A stretch of DNA of 64,000 nucleotides from Comamonas sp. (GCA_021166775.1 JAJPEQ010000013.1:620001-684000); one strand, 5' to 3'. Positions 45,689-53,703 are shown, counted from the first letter of the stretch. Made by a program: numbers and translations. The notes: generated by a model not told the origin, from the sequence alone.

Positions 45689-46663
45689 ATGAACTCTCTG
45701 TCTTCTTCCCCCACCCTGGGCGAGTCCCTTTCGAACTCTCTTGGCTTGCCCATTGCCACCGTGGAACGTGAGACCGGCCTGGGCAAAGACACCTTGCGTG
45801 TCTGGGAACGGCGCTACGGCTTTCCCAAGCCAGTGCGCGATTCCGCGGGCGACCGGCGGTACAGCGCGACTCAGGTCCAGCAGCTCAGGTTGATTCGCAG
45901 GCTTCTGGATGCGGGCATGCGGCCGGGCAAGATCGTGGGTCTGGATCACGCGCAGTTGCAGGCGCTGCTGACCCAACACGCGCCTGCTTTGTCAGAATAT
46001 TTGTCCAAGACAATATCGACCAACCGTGCCCCGGATTCTTTGCAAGAGGCGCTGCTTCAGGCGATTGGCAGGCATGATCCCCGGGCGCTGCGGCACGGGC
46101 TCAGCGCGGCCCAGATGCGCATGGGTCTGGCGCCTTTCGTGACCGACCTGGTGGCCCCCTTGACCACCGCAGTGGGTGAGGCCTGGGCCCAAGGGCGCTT
46201 CGAGGTTTTCGAGGAACACCTGTACACCGAGGTGCTCACCGGCGTGTTGCGCCAGGCCATTGCCTCGCTGACGCCGCAACCAGCGTCGCAGGGGCCCAAG
46301 GTGCTGCTAACCACCCTGTCACAGGAGCAGCACGGCCTGGGGTTGTTGATGGTGGAAGCGCTTTTGATGCTGGAAGGCTGCGCCTGCGTGTCGCTGGGTA
46401 CGCAGACGCCGGTGGCCGATGTCGCCCAGGCGGCGCGGGCGCACCAGGTGGACGTGGTGGCCTTGAGCTTCAGCAACGTGCACAAGGCGGCCATGGTGCA
46501 TGCTGGGCTGCGCGAGTTGCGCACCCAGCTGCCGGCAAGCACCACGCTGTGGGTGGGTGGCGCATGCAGCGCGCTGTATCAGAGGCCGCTGACGGGCATC
46601 AGCGCCGTACAGCATTTGTCCAACCTCCAGCCCTTGGTGGCGCAGTGGCGCCACGCCCGCTGA
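45689..46663 (+). CDS. MerR-type regulator with cobalamin-binding domain (CarH/LitR-like photoreceptor)
   Basis: 324 residues. MerR-type winged HTH (LPIATVERETGLGKDTLRVWERRYGFPKPVRD) at about 20-85, a linker (about 95-125), a helical bundle and a B12-binding Rossmann domain (about 203-320). The cobalamin signatures of light-sensing CarH are kept: Wx9EH (W166 to E176-H177), ExHxxG (E213, H215, G218), and GG near 290. In CarH, adenosylcobalamin-bound tetramers repress in the dark and light breaks them apart; the intact motifs suggest the same here. It is divergent from the lipid/photolyase operon and is probably its repressor. A second operator-like site lies inside the gene. No clear ribosome site precedes ATG 45689. 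Confidence 0.88.
   Translation: MNSLSSSPTLGESLSNSLGLPIATVERETGLGKDTLRVWERRYGFPKPVRDSAGDRRYSATQVQQLRLIRRLLDAGMRPGKIVGLDHAQLQALLTQHAPALSEYLSKTISTNRAPDSLQEALLQAIGRHDPRALRHGLSAAQMRMGLAPFVTDLVAPLTTAVGEAWAQGRFEVFEEHLYTEVLTGVLRQAIASLTPQPASQGPKVLLTTLSQEQHGLGLLMVEALLMLEGCACVSLGTQTPVADVAQAARAHQVDVVALSFSNVHKAAMVHAGLRELRTQLPASTTLWVGGACSALYQRPLTGISAVQHLSNLQPLVAQWRHAR
45997..46016. promoter_or_regulatory. Second operator-like dyad inside the CarH/LitR-like gene
   Basis: ATATTTGTC, 3 bases, GACAATAT matches the promoter dyad at 45648-45667 in 16 of the 17 or 18 non-spacer positions. It lies in the AT-rich stretch that encodes the inter-domain linker (residues about 104-110). The surrounding gene is GC-rich, so chance recurrence is unlikely. 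It may act in autoregulation or DNA looping. Confidence 0.5.
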
Positions 46664-46683
46664 AATCCTGCAGGAGACCCCAC

Positions 46684-47286
46684 ATGCCCATCGTTTCGCC
46701 CACCCATCTCAGGGCTTTTGCAGACCTGTCGCACCGCCAGCGACGCTGCTTGCTGGCGCTGCTGCTGGCGAGCGCTGCCCTGCTCGCGACCGGATGCACC
46801 GGCACCCGCCCGCCGCCGGGCGTGACGGCGGTCACACCATTTGACGTGCAACGCTACCAGGGCCGCTGGTACGAGCTGGCGCGCCTGGACCATGCCTTCG
46901 AGCGCGGCATGACCGATGTCTCAGCCACCTACACCATGCAGACCGACGGCAGCGTGCGCGTGGTCAACCGCGGCTACGTACCAGCCACGGGCCAGTGGCG
47001 CGAGGCCGTGGGCAAGGCCCTGTTCACAGGCGCGCCCACCACCGGATCGCTCAAGGTGTCCTTTTTCGGGCCGTTTTATGGCGGCTACCACGTGGTCGCG
47101 CTGGACAGTGGCTACCGCTGGGCGCTGGTGCTCGGCCCCGATACCGGCTACGCCTGGATCCTGGCCCGCGAAAGGCAACTGCCCTCCGATCAGCGCGATG
47201 CCATCGTGGCGCGGGCGCAGGCGCTGGGTGTCGATACCTCAGCGCTGATCTGGGTGCCGCAGGAGCGCCAGGACCCGGCGCACTGA
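46684..47286 (+). CDS. blc: Bacterial lipocalin (Blc-like) lipoprotein
   Basis: 200 residues. After an N-terminal basic region and hydrophobic stretch (LLALLLASAALLATGC) comes a lipobox cysteine. The lipocalin GxW motif follows in VQRYQGRWYELARLDHAFERG, then YTMQTDGSVRVVNRGY, FFGPFYGGYHVVALDSGYRWALVLGPDTGYAWIL. Outer-membrane lipocalins bind fatty acids or lysophospholipids. AGGAGA at 46671-46676 gives a good ribosome site, and the gene lies 20 bases after the CarH-like gene, so it is probably part of the same transcript and of the light/lipid regulon. Confidence 0.88.
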   Translation: MPIVSPTHLRAFADLSHRQRRCLLALLLASAALLATGCTGTRPPPGVTAVTPFDVQRYQGRWYELARLDHAFERGMTDVSATYTMQTDGSVRVVNRGYVPATGQWREAVGKALFTGAPTTGSLKVSFFGPFYGGYHVVALDSGYRWALVLGPDTGYAWILARERQLPSDQRDAIVARAQALGVDTSALIWVPQERQDPAH

Positions 47287-47501
47287 GCGCATGTTTGCCT
47301 GGGCCTGCGCCCCCCGTCAAACGGGCGAGCGAACCTGCGCAGACGTGCCATGACGGGGCCCGAAGGGGGTCAATTCACTCCCACTCGATCATAAATAGCC
47401 ACAAAATCACCATATACATCAATGCCTTACTAACGGCTGCTCTGTAAGTGCCATGAACAATACCACGCTCAGCTCCGCAGCACTTTGGTGACGCCAAGGA
47501 T
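47287..47501. other. Gap containing the left island boundary
   Basis: This 215-base stretch runs from the lipocalin stop to the end of the RloC-like gene. Its left part is chromosomal and includes a small CCCGT/ACGGG hairpin (about 47313-47328) without a T-run. The 16-bp att repeat sits at 47375-47390. The part to its right (47391-47501) is AT-rich island DNA with no open frame I can support. Confidence 0.5.
47375..47390. repeat. Left attachment-site direct repeat (copy of guaA 3' end)
   Basis: TCACTCCCACTCGATC is identical to 54598-54613, which is the last 16 bases of guaA including its stop codon. Here it is followed by unrelated sequence, so it is a duplicated target left by site-specific integration. 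Confidence 0.85.
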
Positions 47502-50108
47502 TCAGGGCAACCTCGCAGCACTCTGACGCTGCCGAAGGCTGTCCGCCCAGGCCGCCAAGGCATCGATCTCGGCCGTCAGTGCTTCTGGCCTCGGCAGAGG
47601 GCGGTTCAACGCAGCGGCGGCGCTGTGCAGCAGCTCGGAACAGCGACCAAAGCCGTCACGCATGGCCTCGCAGTCGGGAACCGTGATCGCGGTAAGCTTG
47701 ACCAAGCCAGGCGTCTTCACTTCGTTGGACAGCCGCCGGATGACGTGCCCGACAGCTTCTTCAACCGCGATCTCCCACGTATCGCGCAACGTCGCGGCGA
47801 TGAATTTGACGGACTTTCGCCACTCGTCTTGATTGCCTTGCTCGAAATGGTAGCGTTCACCGGCAAGCTGATTGCTCAGACTTGTGGTGATGTCACTGAC
47901 CCGACGCGCTTTGAATGGCGGCTCGCTGCGGCAGAAGCCTGCCTTGTCAGCCCCCCGGCTGATGGAGCTAATCGCAACCGGCGGCTTTGGCTGCGCATCG
48001 TCAGCCGCGCGATTCAACTCGAACAGGAACGCCAGGTCATGAGTGAAGACAATGACCTGGCGATGAGCGGCCTCAGCAACCAGGCGTTTAGCTACGGCCT
48101 CCCGGTGCATGTGGTCGAGCGAGGAAACGGGATCGTCAAAGACGATGCCGGACTTGTTTTCGGTGGTGGCGAGTTCGGCCATGAACGCGGCCAAGGCAAC
48201 GCAGCGATGCTCGCCCTCGCTCAAAACCTGTCCCACCGCAGCCGTGGGCTTCCGCGTAAGTGCGACCTTGAAGCGAGGGATGCCCTGAACGCTGTTTTGC
48301 TGTCGAAGCTCTACAGCGAGGCCAGCAATCTCGAAGCTCGCCACCTCGCGAGCAAACTGCGCGCGTAGCGCGTCCGTCACCAAAGCCTGAGCGATCTCGG
48401 TGCTCTTTGTGGTGACGCGGTTGGTAGCAGTGTCCCGCTGGGCCGTCTCAAGCAGTGCGATTTTCTTCTGGCGTTCGATTTCGGCGAGAACATCGGCTTT
48501 GATGCCACCAAGCCATTGCCGATCCACAAGCTCGGCCTTTTCGGTAAGCAAGGCGGCGCGAGCTGGAGCGCCAGCCTCCGCGGCAAGTGCGTTCGCCCGA
48601 GTCTCAATGCCCGCTGCTTGATCGACCAGCGCCTGGTTCGAATATTCCGTAACGGGCATGTCAATAGCGGCGCTTGGACTTGCGTGGCGTCGCGTGATCT
48701 GGCGATGACGCCACAGGGCTCGAAGGGTCGCGCCCCTGATCTCCATCGCCAAGGCATCCTGGCGCAGTTCGTCGCGGACGGTTGCCACAATGTTCGCCAA
48801 CTCGGCCAACGAAACAGCCTCACCCTTGAACGTTGCCAGCGCCCTGTCGTATGCGACGCGCGCAGCCTCGGCACGTTGCTGGCTGTCGTCGCGCACAAAA
48901 GCCTCGAAGCGATTGAGCCGGTCAGCGGTAACGGGCGTCAATTCCTGCTGGCAAAGCACGCATACGCTGCCGGGGTCTGTGACGGGGAATCGCCGTTCGG
49001 GATAAGCTTCCGCGTCAGAAAATGCTCGGGCACTGGCCCATAGTGCCTGCCAAACCTCCGACCCGATCTGCGGCAACGGTTCGTCGCGGAAAAGCGCACT
49101 GGAAGCAGCTTCTGCCGCCCGGCGCGCGGCATTGCTATCAGCGGCAAGGCGGCGCAGGTTATTGGCAGTATCGTCACCAATTGAAGCAAATAGCCGATCC
49201 AGGCGCGCAACGTGCCCGTCAACCTTGGTCTTCAACGCCGCAAGCTGGCGCGCCGCGCGAGCCGGGTCACCAGCCAGGTCCGCCGTGAGTTGCGCCAATC
49301 GGTCTTGCTCTGCTTGCGTGAGCGTGGCCAACGCTTCAACCGTCGCCGGCGCAGTGTTGGCGGTGAGCCGGGCCATGAGCTTGCCAACCGCTGTATCCCT
49401 GCTGCATGCCGGCGTCCTGATCGCTTCGGGCGTTTGCGCCTTTATCTGCGCAATCTCTGCTGCCAGCTTGTCCTTGACCGACTTACAGAGCTGCGCCAGC
49501 GCACCCAGCAGTTTGAGCGGAAACGGCGTGTAAGCCACGTCATTCGTATCGTCAACGTGGACGTTCGCGGTGCGGGAATCGAACACGCTGATGCCTGAAA
49601 GCGCGGTGTCGGCAGCCTGTCCAAGCTGCCAAGCGCAAGTGCGGTTTTGGCCGCTGATCGCGTATTCGATCGTGGCGCTCGGCGTGCCTGGCGCAGCGTC
49701 ATAGATGTCGGGCGCGATTTCCTCGGCTCGGCCAGGCATACGGGCGCGACATACCTTCTTGAGAATCCGCGCGTAGCCGGATTTTCCCGATCCGTTGTCG
49801 CCATAGATGATCGTCAAACCGACACGGTGGAACGTCAGCCGTTGATCGGGAGCCAGAGCATTGACATGCCGGACTCCATGCACCTGCCGCAGATACACCT
49901 CCCCCTGGTCGCGGTTCGGGCCGCGAAGGTGCCCCGCTTCCAGCGGGACCGCCGGACTGTCGCCCTTGCAGATGGAAGCCAGCTCATCGATCTCGGCCGG
50001 CTCCAGAGCCGCTTGCGTTGCAAGTCGGCGCAGTGCGTCGCGCTGCCAGCCGGGAATATCAGTAGACCACGCAAGGAGGTTGGCGAAAGCTTCTGCTTCC
50101 GTCGTCAT
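47502..50108 (-). CDS. RloC/PrrC-like ABC-type ATPase, candidate tRNA nuclease
   Basis: 868 residues. Walker A GDNGSGKS (103-110), ABC signature LSEGE (629-633), Walker B IVFDDP (655-660) and H-loop FTHD (H690) make a split RecF/SMC-like ATPase head. Between the halves lies a long coil-prone insertion with CVLC (C383, C386), like the zinc hook of RloC. The C-terminal domain has R775-x3-E779 and H828 in RCSELLH, resembling the Arg-Glu-His constellation and HEPN-type Rx4-6H motif of anticodon nucleases PrrC and RloC. Those enzymes cut tRNA anticodons when DNA restriction is inhibited. It is coupled by ATGA to a 77-residue protein gene and lies downstream of restriction-modification genes. Confidence 0.72.
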   Translation of the reverse strand: MTTEAEAFANLLAWSTDIPGWQRDALRRLATQAALEPAEIDELASICKGDSPAVPLEAGHLRGPNRDQGEVYLRQVHGVRHVNALAPDQRLTFHRVGLTIIYGDNGSGKSGYARILKKVCRARMPGRAEEIAPDIYDAAPGTPSATIEYAISGQNRTCAWQLGQAADTALSGISVFDSRTANVHVDDTNDVAYTPFPLKLLGALAQLCKSVKDKLAAEIAQIKAQTPEAIRTPACSRDTAVGKLMARLTANTAPATVEALATLTQAEQDRLAQLTADLAGDPARAARQLAALKTKVDGHVARLDRLFASIGDDTANNLRRLAADSNAARRAAEAASSALFRDEPLPQIGSEVWQALWASARAFSDAEAYPERRFPVTDPGSVCVLCQQELTPVTADRLNRFEAFVRDDSQQRAEAARVAYDRALATFKGEAVSLAELANIVATVRDELRQDALAMEIRGATLRALWRHRQITRRHASPSAAIDMPVTEYSNQALVDQAAGIETRANALAAEAGAPARAALLTEKAELVDRQWLGGIKADVLAEIERQKKIALLETAQRDTATNRVTTKSTEIAQALVTDALRAQFAREVASFEIAGLAVELRQQNSVQGIPRFKVALTRKPTAAVGQVLSEGEHRCVALAAFMAELATTENKSGIVFDDPVSSLDHMHREAVAKRLVAEAAHRQVIVFTHDLAFLFELNRAADDAQPKPPVAISSISRGADKAGFCRSEPPFKARRVSDITTSLSNQLAGERYHFEQGNQDEWRKSVKFIAATLRDTWEIAVEEAVGHVIRRLSNEVKTPGLVKLTAITVPDCEAMRDGFGRCSELLHSAAAALNRPLPRPEALTAEIDALAAWADSLRQRQSAARLP

Positions 50109-50338
50109 ACGCCTTCGCCTCTCGGTTCACACTCGCTAGCTGCATCAGCCTTTCCCTGGTGCCTGCGTATGGCCTCTTTCAAGGTTTCGCCGAACCGCCA
50201 TCCGAAAAGGTCACGCACGCTCTTAGTCCTAACATGGCCTGGCGGCTTGAACTCGTAGCCGGCAGCGGCCATCTCTGCCGCCACGTCGTCTGTGATGAAA
50301 AACGGTTCGTCTTGATCTTCCTGATGCAGCGTCGTCAT
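50105..50338 (-). CDS. Small protein of unknown function coupled to the RloC-like ATPase
   Basis: 77 residues with an acidic N-terminus (MTTLHQEDQDEPFFITDD) and a predicted helical, basic middle (VRTKSVRDLFGWRFGETLKEAIRRHQG). No signal peptide or membrane segment is present. I do not recognise a family. The stop overlaps the ATPase ATG (ATGA), so the two are translated together; a regulatory or antitoxin-like partner is one possibility. Confidence 0.65.
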   Translation of the reverse strand: MTTLHQEDQDEPFFITDDVAAEMAAAGYEFKPPGHVRTKSVRDLFGWRFGETLKEAIRRHQGKADAASECEPRGEGV

Positions 50339-50458
50339 GCGACTTCCTCCTGGCGGTCAGCTTGGCCTATGGCCACGGCAAATCGTGCACTTGAACTGTT
50401 GTTCGCGATTCCACAGGCTTTTAAGAATAAGTCGACCAGGGTAGTGACTTGCCTCTTT

Positions 50459-51235
50459 TCAGACTGCGGTTAGGGCGGTTTGCAGTTTTCTGTAGAAGTC
50501 AAGATGCAAACCAGCTGCTGTCCTCAGCCCGTCCGCTACGGCTTTCTTGTGAGCTGGTGACTTCGGAGGCTTAACCCAAATACGCGCCAGGTCTTGAGGG
50601 TAGATTTCGACCTGACCACTCGATCCGTTGATGTACCTGTAAATCTGGCGTTGGCCCAAGTCAGAAAGAAGAAAAGCTGCCACATACCACGCATCATCAG
50701 GATCCCTAAATCTAACAATGGATATATGACCATCAACCATTGCCGGGAACTTGGAATTGAAGACAGCAACCCGCCCAATCGTTCCATCACCAGTAGAGTT
50801 GATAAGAATATCGTTTTCTTTAATCTGGGCCTTTTTCTTCTTTTCGTAGAATTCACGAGATACAGAACGCGCCAAGCTATAGTCCACATAGCCTCTGCGC
50901 ACGCAGTTTGACTTCAAAGCGCAAACGTTACGCTTATTTCCATCTGAATCTAGAATACTCCCATCTGGCATAACCAGGCCCTCGAACTCCAGGGACTCGG
51001 GCTCTTTCTCATCGTCCGCATAACTCGGCTGCGCGCCGCGCACCAGAGGGGCAACGAGGCCGGGAGCTGACCCTAACTGAAAAGCGCCAGGTTGGGCGGC
51101 GACGTCCTCGCAAGCTGATACATACTTATCCTGATGATACTCAGGCTCAAAAATATGATTCTCGGCTAGCTCTAGCTCGTCATCATTCAGGGTCAAGAGA
51201 GTTTCTTTAAGAGTACGAATTGCGAAGAGCGCCAT
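50459..51235 (-). CDS. Restriction-modification specificity subunit (HsdS-like, single TRD)
   Basis: 258 residues, shorter than ordinary two-TRD HsdS (about 400). Only one target recognition domain is apparent: IKENDILINSTGDGTIGRVAVFNSKFPAMVDGHISIVRFRDPDDAWYVAAFLLS followed by SSGQVEIYPQDLARIWVKPP, the classical HsdS TRD pattern. A helical C-terminal stretch (SPAHKKAVADGLRTAAGLHLDFYRKL) resembles a conserved spacer helix. A half-subunit of this kind would need to dimerise to read a bipartite or symmetric site. It lies 3 bases after the nuclease-methylase gene. Confidence 0.82.
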   Translation of the reverse strand: MALFAIRTLKETLLTLNDDELELAENHIFEPEYHQDKYVSACEDVAAQPGAFQLGSAPGLVAPLVRGAQPSYADDEKEPESLEFEGLVMPDGSILDSDGNKRNVCALKSNCVRRGYVDYSLARSVSREFYEKKKKAQIKENDILINSTGDGTIGRVAVFNSKFPAMVDGHISIVRFRDPDDAWYVAAFLLSDLGQRQIYRYINGSSGQVEIYPQDLARIWVKPPKSPAHKKAVADGLRTAAGLHLDFYRKLQTALTAV

Positions 51236-51238
51236 AGG

Positions 51239-53080
51239 TCAAGCCTTCAGAAAGGTAGCTTTTTTCTTGATATAAGCAGCAATATCTGGGAGATCGGAGA
51301 TAATATTTCCGTCTTTTCCCCTGATAAGCCTACCGCTCTTGTCCTTGCCTGGCCGTTCTGTGACAGCATAGACGACTTTCGGGTCGTCCTTCGCCTCATC
51401 AACTGAAGTCAAAGGCTCAGGGCGCTTCTGCAGAAATAGAACGCAAGTTTTTGTGTTCGTGAAGGGCTTGAACATCTCCCCCCCTAAACCAACAACAGCG
51501 ACCACTCGGGTGTATTTCAAAATATATCTGCGTACGTTTTCATCAGAATAATTCTTGAGAGTTCCGCGCGGCAAGACAATAGCCATTCTACCAAGAGGGG
51601 CCAACATCTTTATGCACCGCTCTACGAATAGCTTGTCACGAGCAACCTTCTGCGCTCGCACAGGGCCTTTAGCACTTTGCCTAATTGAAAGATCGTACTT
51701 CGCGATCGTTTCTTCGGCGGCATGATCGCCAGCAAAAGGCGGGTTTGTGGCAATCAGGTCGAACTTCCTTAATCGGCGCGCTTTCCCCGTTCCATGGGTA
51801 AATTTTGATAAAGCATCATCAGTCCATGAATCTTCATTGAGGCCATCAGAAACGGCGATGTTTGAACGCCCATCACCCCAGATTAGCATGTAGGCTTTGG
51901 CCACTTTGGCGATGGTATGGTCATAATCCATACCAAAGACGTTTTGAGAAGCGTAATCCTTCTGATTTTCTAGAATCTCGCTTCGATCATCGCGCCCGTC
52001 TTCAATCTTCTTGAAAACCTTATCCATCGCTGCGATGAGAAATCCGCCGCTACCACAAGCAGGGTCATAGATGGTTTGGTGCTCATTGGGATCGAGCACG
52101 TCGATGCACATCTGAATAACGTGACGCGGGGTGAAGTACTGCCCTTTATCGCCCTTCATGCCTGGATTAATCATCACCTCGAACGCACTACCCAATACGT
52201 CAGAATCTGACTTAAGAAGGTAGGTCTTCTGTAGAGCTGAAACGCAGAAAGCCAATGTCTGATCTGATAGCTGGATTTCATCGCCCTCTTTGAACACGCC
52301 ACTCCATCGCTTCTTGGCAGGTTCAAAGAGGTCATTGTCTATACGACGGCGCGCAAGCTCTGGCGACTCAAAAACGCCAACCCGGAACTTGGCCGGTGAA
52401 TCATCGTTCTTGAGGTTTGCCCGCTCGTCGTAGAGCTTCGCAAAGATGAGCTTGAACAGCTCTTCAAAGGGACTAACCCCTTCATGGGCCTTGATGTAGT
52501 CCTCGCACTCGCGGAGGATGTCTAGGAAGTCGGTGACCGGCGCAAGCTCCTTGCGCGTGATGGGCGAGTCAACGTCGTCGAGATTCTCGGTGCGTCGAGG
52601 AATGTTGCGCAGCTCGCGCCAGTCCGCTTCTTCGCGCGTCTCTGTGGGTTCTATGCGAAGCAGATAGCTGTGCGGTGGCGCGCCGTTGCTCCACACGCCC
52701 AGACGGCAGCCTGTGGCGTTCATGTACACCTTTAGCTGGTCTACGCCATCTTTTCGATTCGGCTTTTTGACTTCGATGAAGATACGCGGAGTCTTGTGGG
52801 AGGCATCGGTATAGACAACGATATCAGCCTTCTTCTTAGCTTCAGTGGAGCCCACCTTGACTGGCACCTCAACTGCCAACTGGTCGAAGGGATAGCCGTA
52901 GTCATTCTTGAGGCGATAGAGCCACCAGAAACGAACTTTCTCCTCGGGCTTGTTGTTGACTTTGTAAGCCTTCTCTCTGACGGGGCAAAAGATGTATTCA
53001 TCTTCGCCCACCAAAACTATCGCTAATCCTGCGCTGGCATTGTCTGGCTTGTCGGCGGCTTTTTTTGTGGGTATCAGCAT
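51239..53080 (-). CDS. Fused restriction nuclease - N6-adenine DNA methyltransferase (BcgI-like RM subunit)
   Basis: 613 residues. The N-terminus (about 30-150) is an HsdR_N-like PD-(D/E)xK nuclease: D86 in KKADIVVY, E103-x-K105 in FIEVKKP, and QLKVYM at 115-120 before GVWSNG. A linker helix region (about 165-300) leads to the gamma-class N6-methyltransferase with QYFTPRHVIQM, SAM motif DPACGSGGFL (339-348) and catalytic NPPF (446-449). No helicase motor domain or separate HsdR gene is present. With the adjacent S subunit this is the architecture of type IIB/IIG enzymes such as BcgI, in which one polypeptide both cuts and methylates. It is visibly AT-richer than the surrounding chromosome. 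Confidence 0.85.
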   Translation of the reverse strand: MLIPTKKAADKPDNASAGLAIVLVGEDEYIFCPVREKAYKVNNKPEEKVRFWWLYRLKNDYGYPFDQLAVEVPVKVGSTEAKKKADIVVYTDASHKTPRIFIEVKKPNRKDGVDQLKVYMNATGCRLGVWSNGAPPHSYLLRIEPTETREEADWRELRNIPRRTENLDDVDSPITRKELAPVTDFLDILRECEDYIKAHEGVSPFEELFKLIFAKLYDERANLKNDDSPAKFRVGVFESPELARRRIDNDLFEPAKKRWSGVFKEGDEIQLSDQTLAFCVSALQKTYLLKSDSDVLGSAFEVMINPGMKGDKGQYFTPRHVIQMCIDVLDPNEHQTIYDPACGSGGFLIAAMDKVFKKIEDGRDDRSEILENQKDYASQNVFGMDYDHTIAKVAKAYMLIWGDGRSNIAVSDGLNEDSWTDDALSKFTHGTGKARRLRKFDLIATNPPFAGDHAAEETIAKYDLSIRQSAKGPVRAQKVARDKLFVERCIKMLAPLGRMAIVLPRGTLKNYSDENVRRYILKYTRVVAVVGLGGEMFKPFTNTKTCVLFLQKRPEPLTSVDEAKDDPKVVYAVTERPGKDKSGRLIRGKDGNIISDLPDIAAYIKKKATFLKA

Positions 53081-53106
53081 GCAATCGGCTCTCTTCTTTT
53101 CCTAGA

Positions 53107-53202
53107 TCAGGCGGGCTGGCGGTTTGAACTCGCTAATGGGCTTGTGGCCGCCCCCCTGAGCGAGGCCGCCAGGCGGCTGCTTTTCTGGGAAGGGGCGCTC
53201 AT
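53107..53202 (-). CDS. Possible 31-residue peptide coupled to the excisionase-like gene
   Basis: An ATG overlaps the stop of the excisionase-like gene (ATGA) and opens a 31-codon frame rich in Ser and Ala that ends 26 bases before the nuclease-methylase start. No family is recognised. It may be a leader that couples the two genes or simply chance. Confidence 0.25.
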   Translation of the reverse strand: MSAPSQKSSRLAASLRGAATSPLASSNRQPA

Positions 53203-53399
53203 GGCTTGTCCTGCGTTTTCTCGGCTATCCGTGCCGCAATCCAGCGATCCAATTCGCTGCGACGAAACCGCCAAGTCCCACCCAACTTGAATCCCGGTAT
53301 TTCCCCCTGCTGGGCCAGCCGGTACACGGTCTTCTTCCCTGCTTTGAGGTAGACCGCCACTTCGTCCAGCGTGAGAATTTCACTATCGGGTTGGTTCAT
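53199..53399 (-). CDS. Excisionase/AlpA-like HTH protein
   Basis: 66 residues. ILTLDEVAVYLKAGKKTVYRLAQQGEIPGFKLGGTWRFRRSELDRWI is the compact winged HTH of the excisionase (HTH_17, MerR-like) family. In islands such proteins act as excisionases or as regulators of neighbouring restriction genes. It is the first minus-strand gene before the R-M unit and may set its expression during entry into a new host (inference). Two AAGTTT repeats upstream (53440-53456) could be its operator. Confidence 0.82.
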   Translation of the reverse strand: MNQPDSEILTLDEVAVYLKAGKKTVYRLAQQGEIPGFKLGGTWRFRRSELDRWIAARIAEKTQDKP

Positions 53400-53703
53400 G
53401 TCAGGCGGCTCGCTTGGTGTCGCACGGCGAAATTTTCCAAAGTTTGGCCAAGTTTACCATTCAATCCACTCAAATGAACCCCGAATCTCGGGTAGGAGGC
53501 CATAGATTCGACCGGCACCGCGCGTTGCGGCAAGCTCGCGTCACCGGTTCGACGGCAAGGCCATGTGCTTTAGCCGTCGTCAGGATGCAGATGGTTGACG
53601 CCAGGAAGGTGGTCAGCGTCTTTCACTCCAGGGAAAAGCAGGCCGCGTAGTAGCCTGCGATCTCTTCTGGGACAGGTTGGGCAACGTCAGCGTAAGGTGT
53701 GCG
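53400..53703. other. Non-coding stretch upstream of the excisionase-like gene
   Basis: This 304-base region holds a small plus-strand open frame (53414-53650) that has no recognisable protein character and is not called. An AT-rich patch at about 53430-53465 (TTTTCCAAAGTTTGGCCAAG) carries AAGTTT twice and is the most likely promoter/operator zone for the minus-strand genes. Nothing else is recognised. Confidence 0.4.

Noticed and set aside
53414-53650. Small plus-strand frame upstream of the antitoxin-like gene
   Set aside because: No ribosome site, no recognisable fold, and it covers the AT-rich promoter-like patch; left as non-coding.
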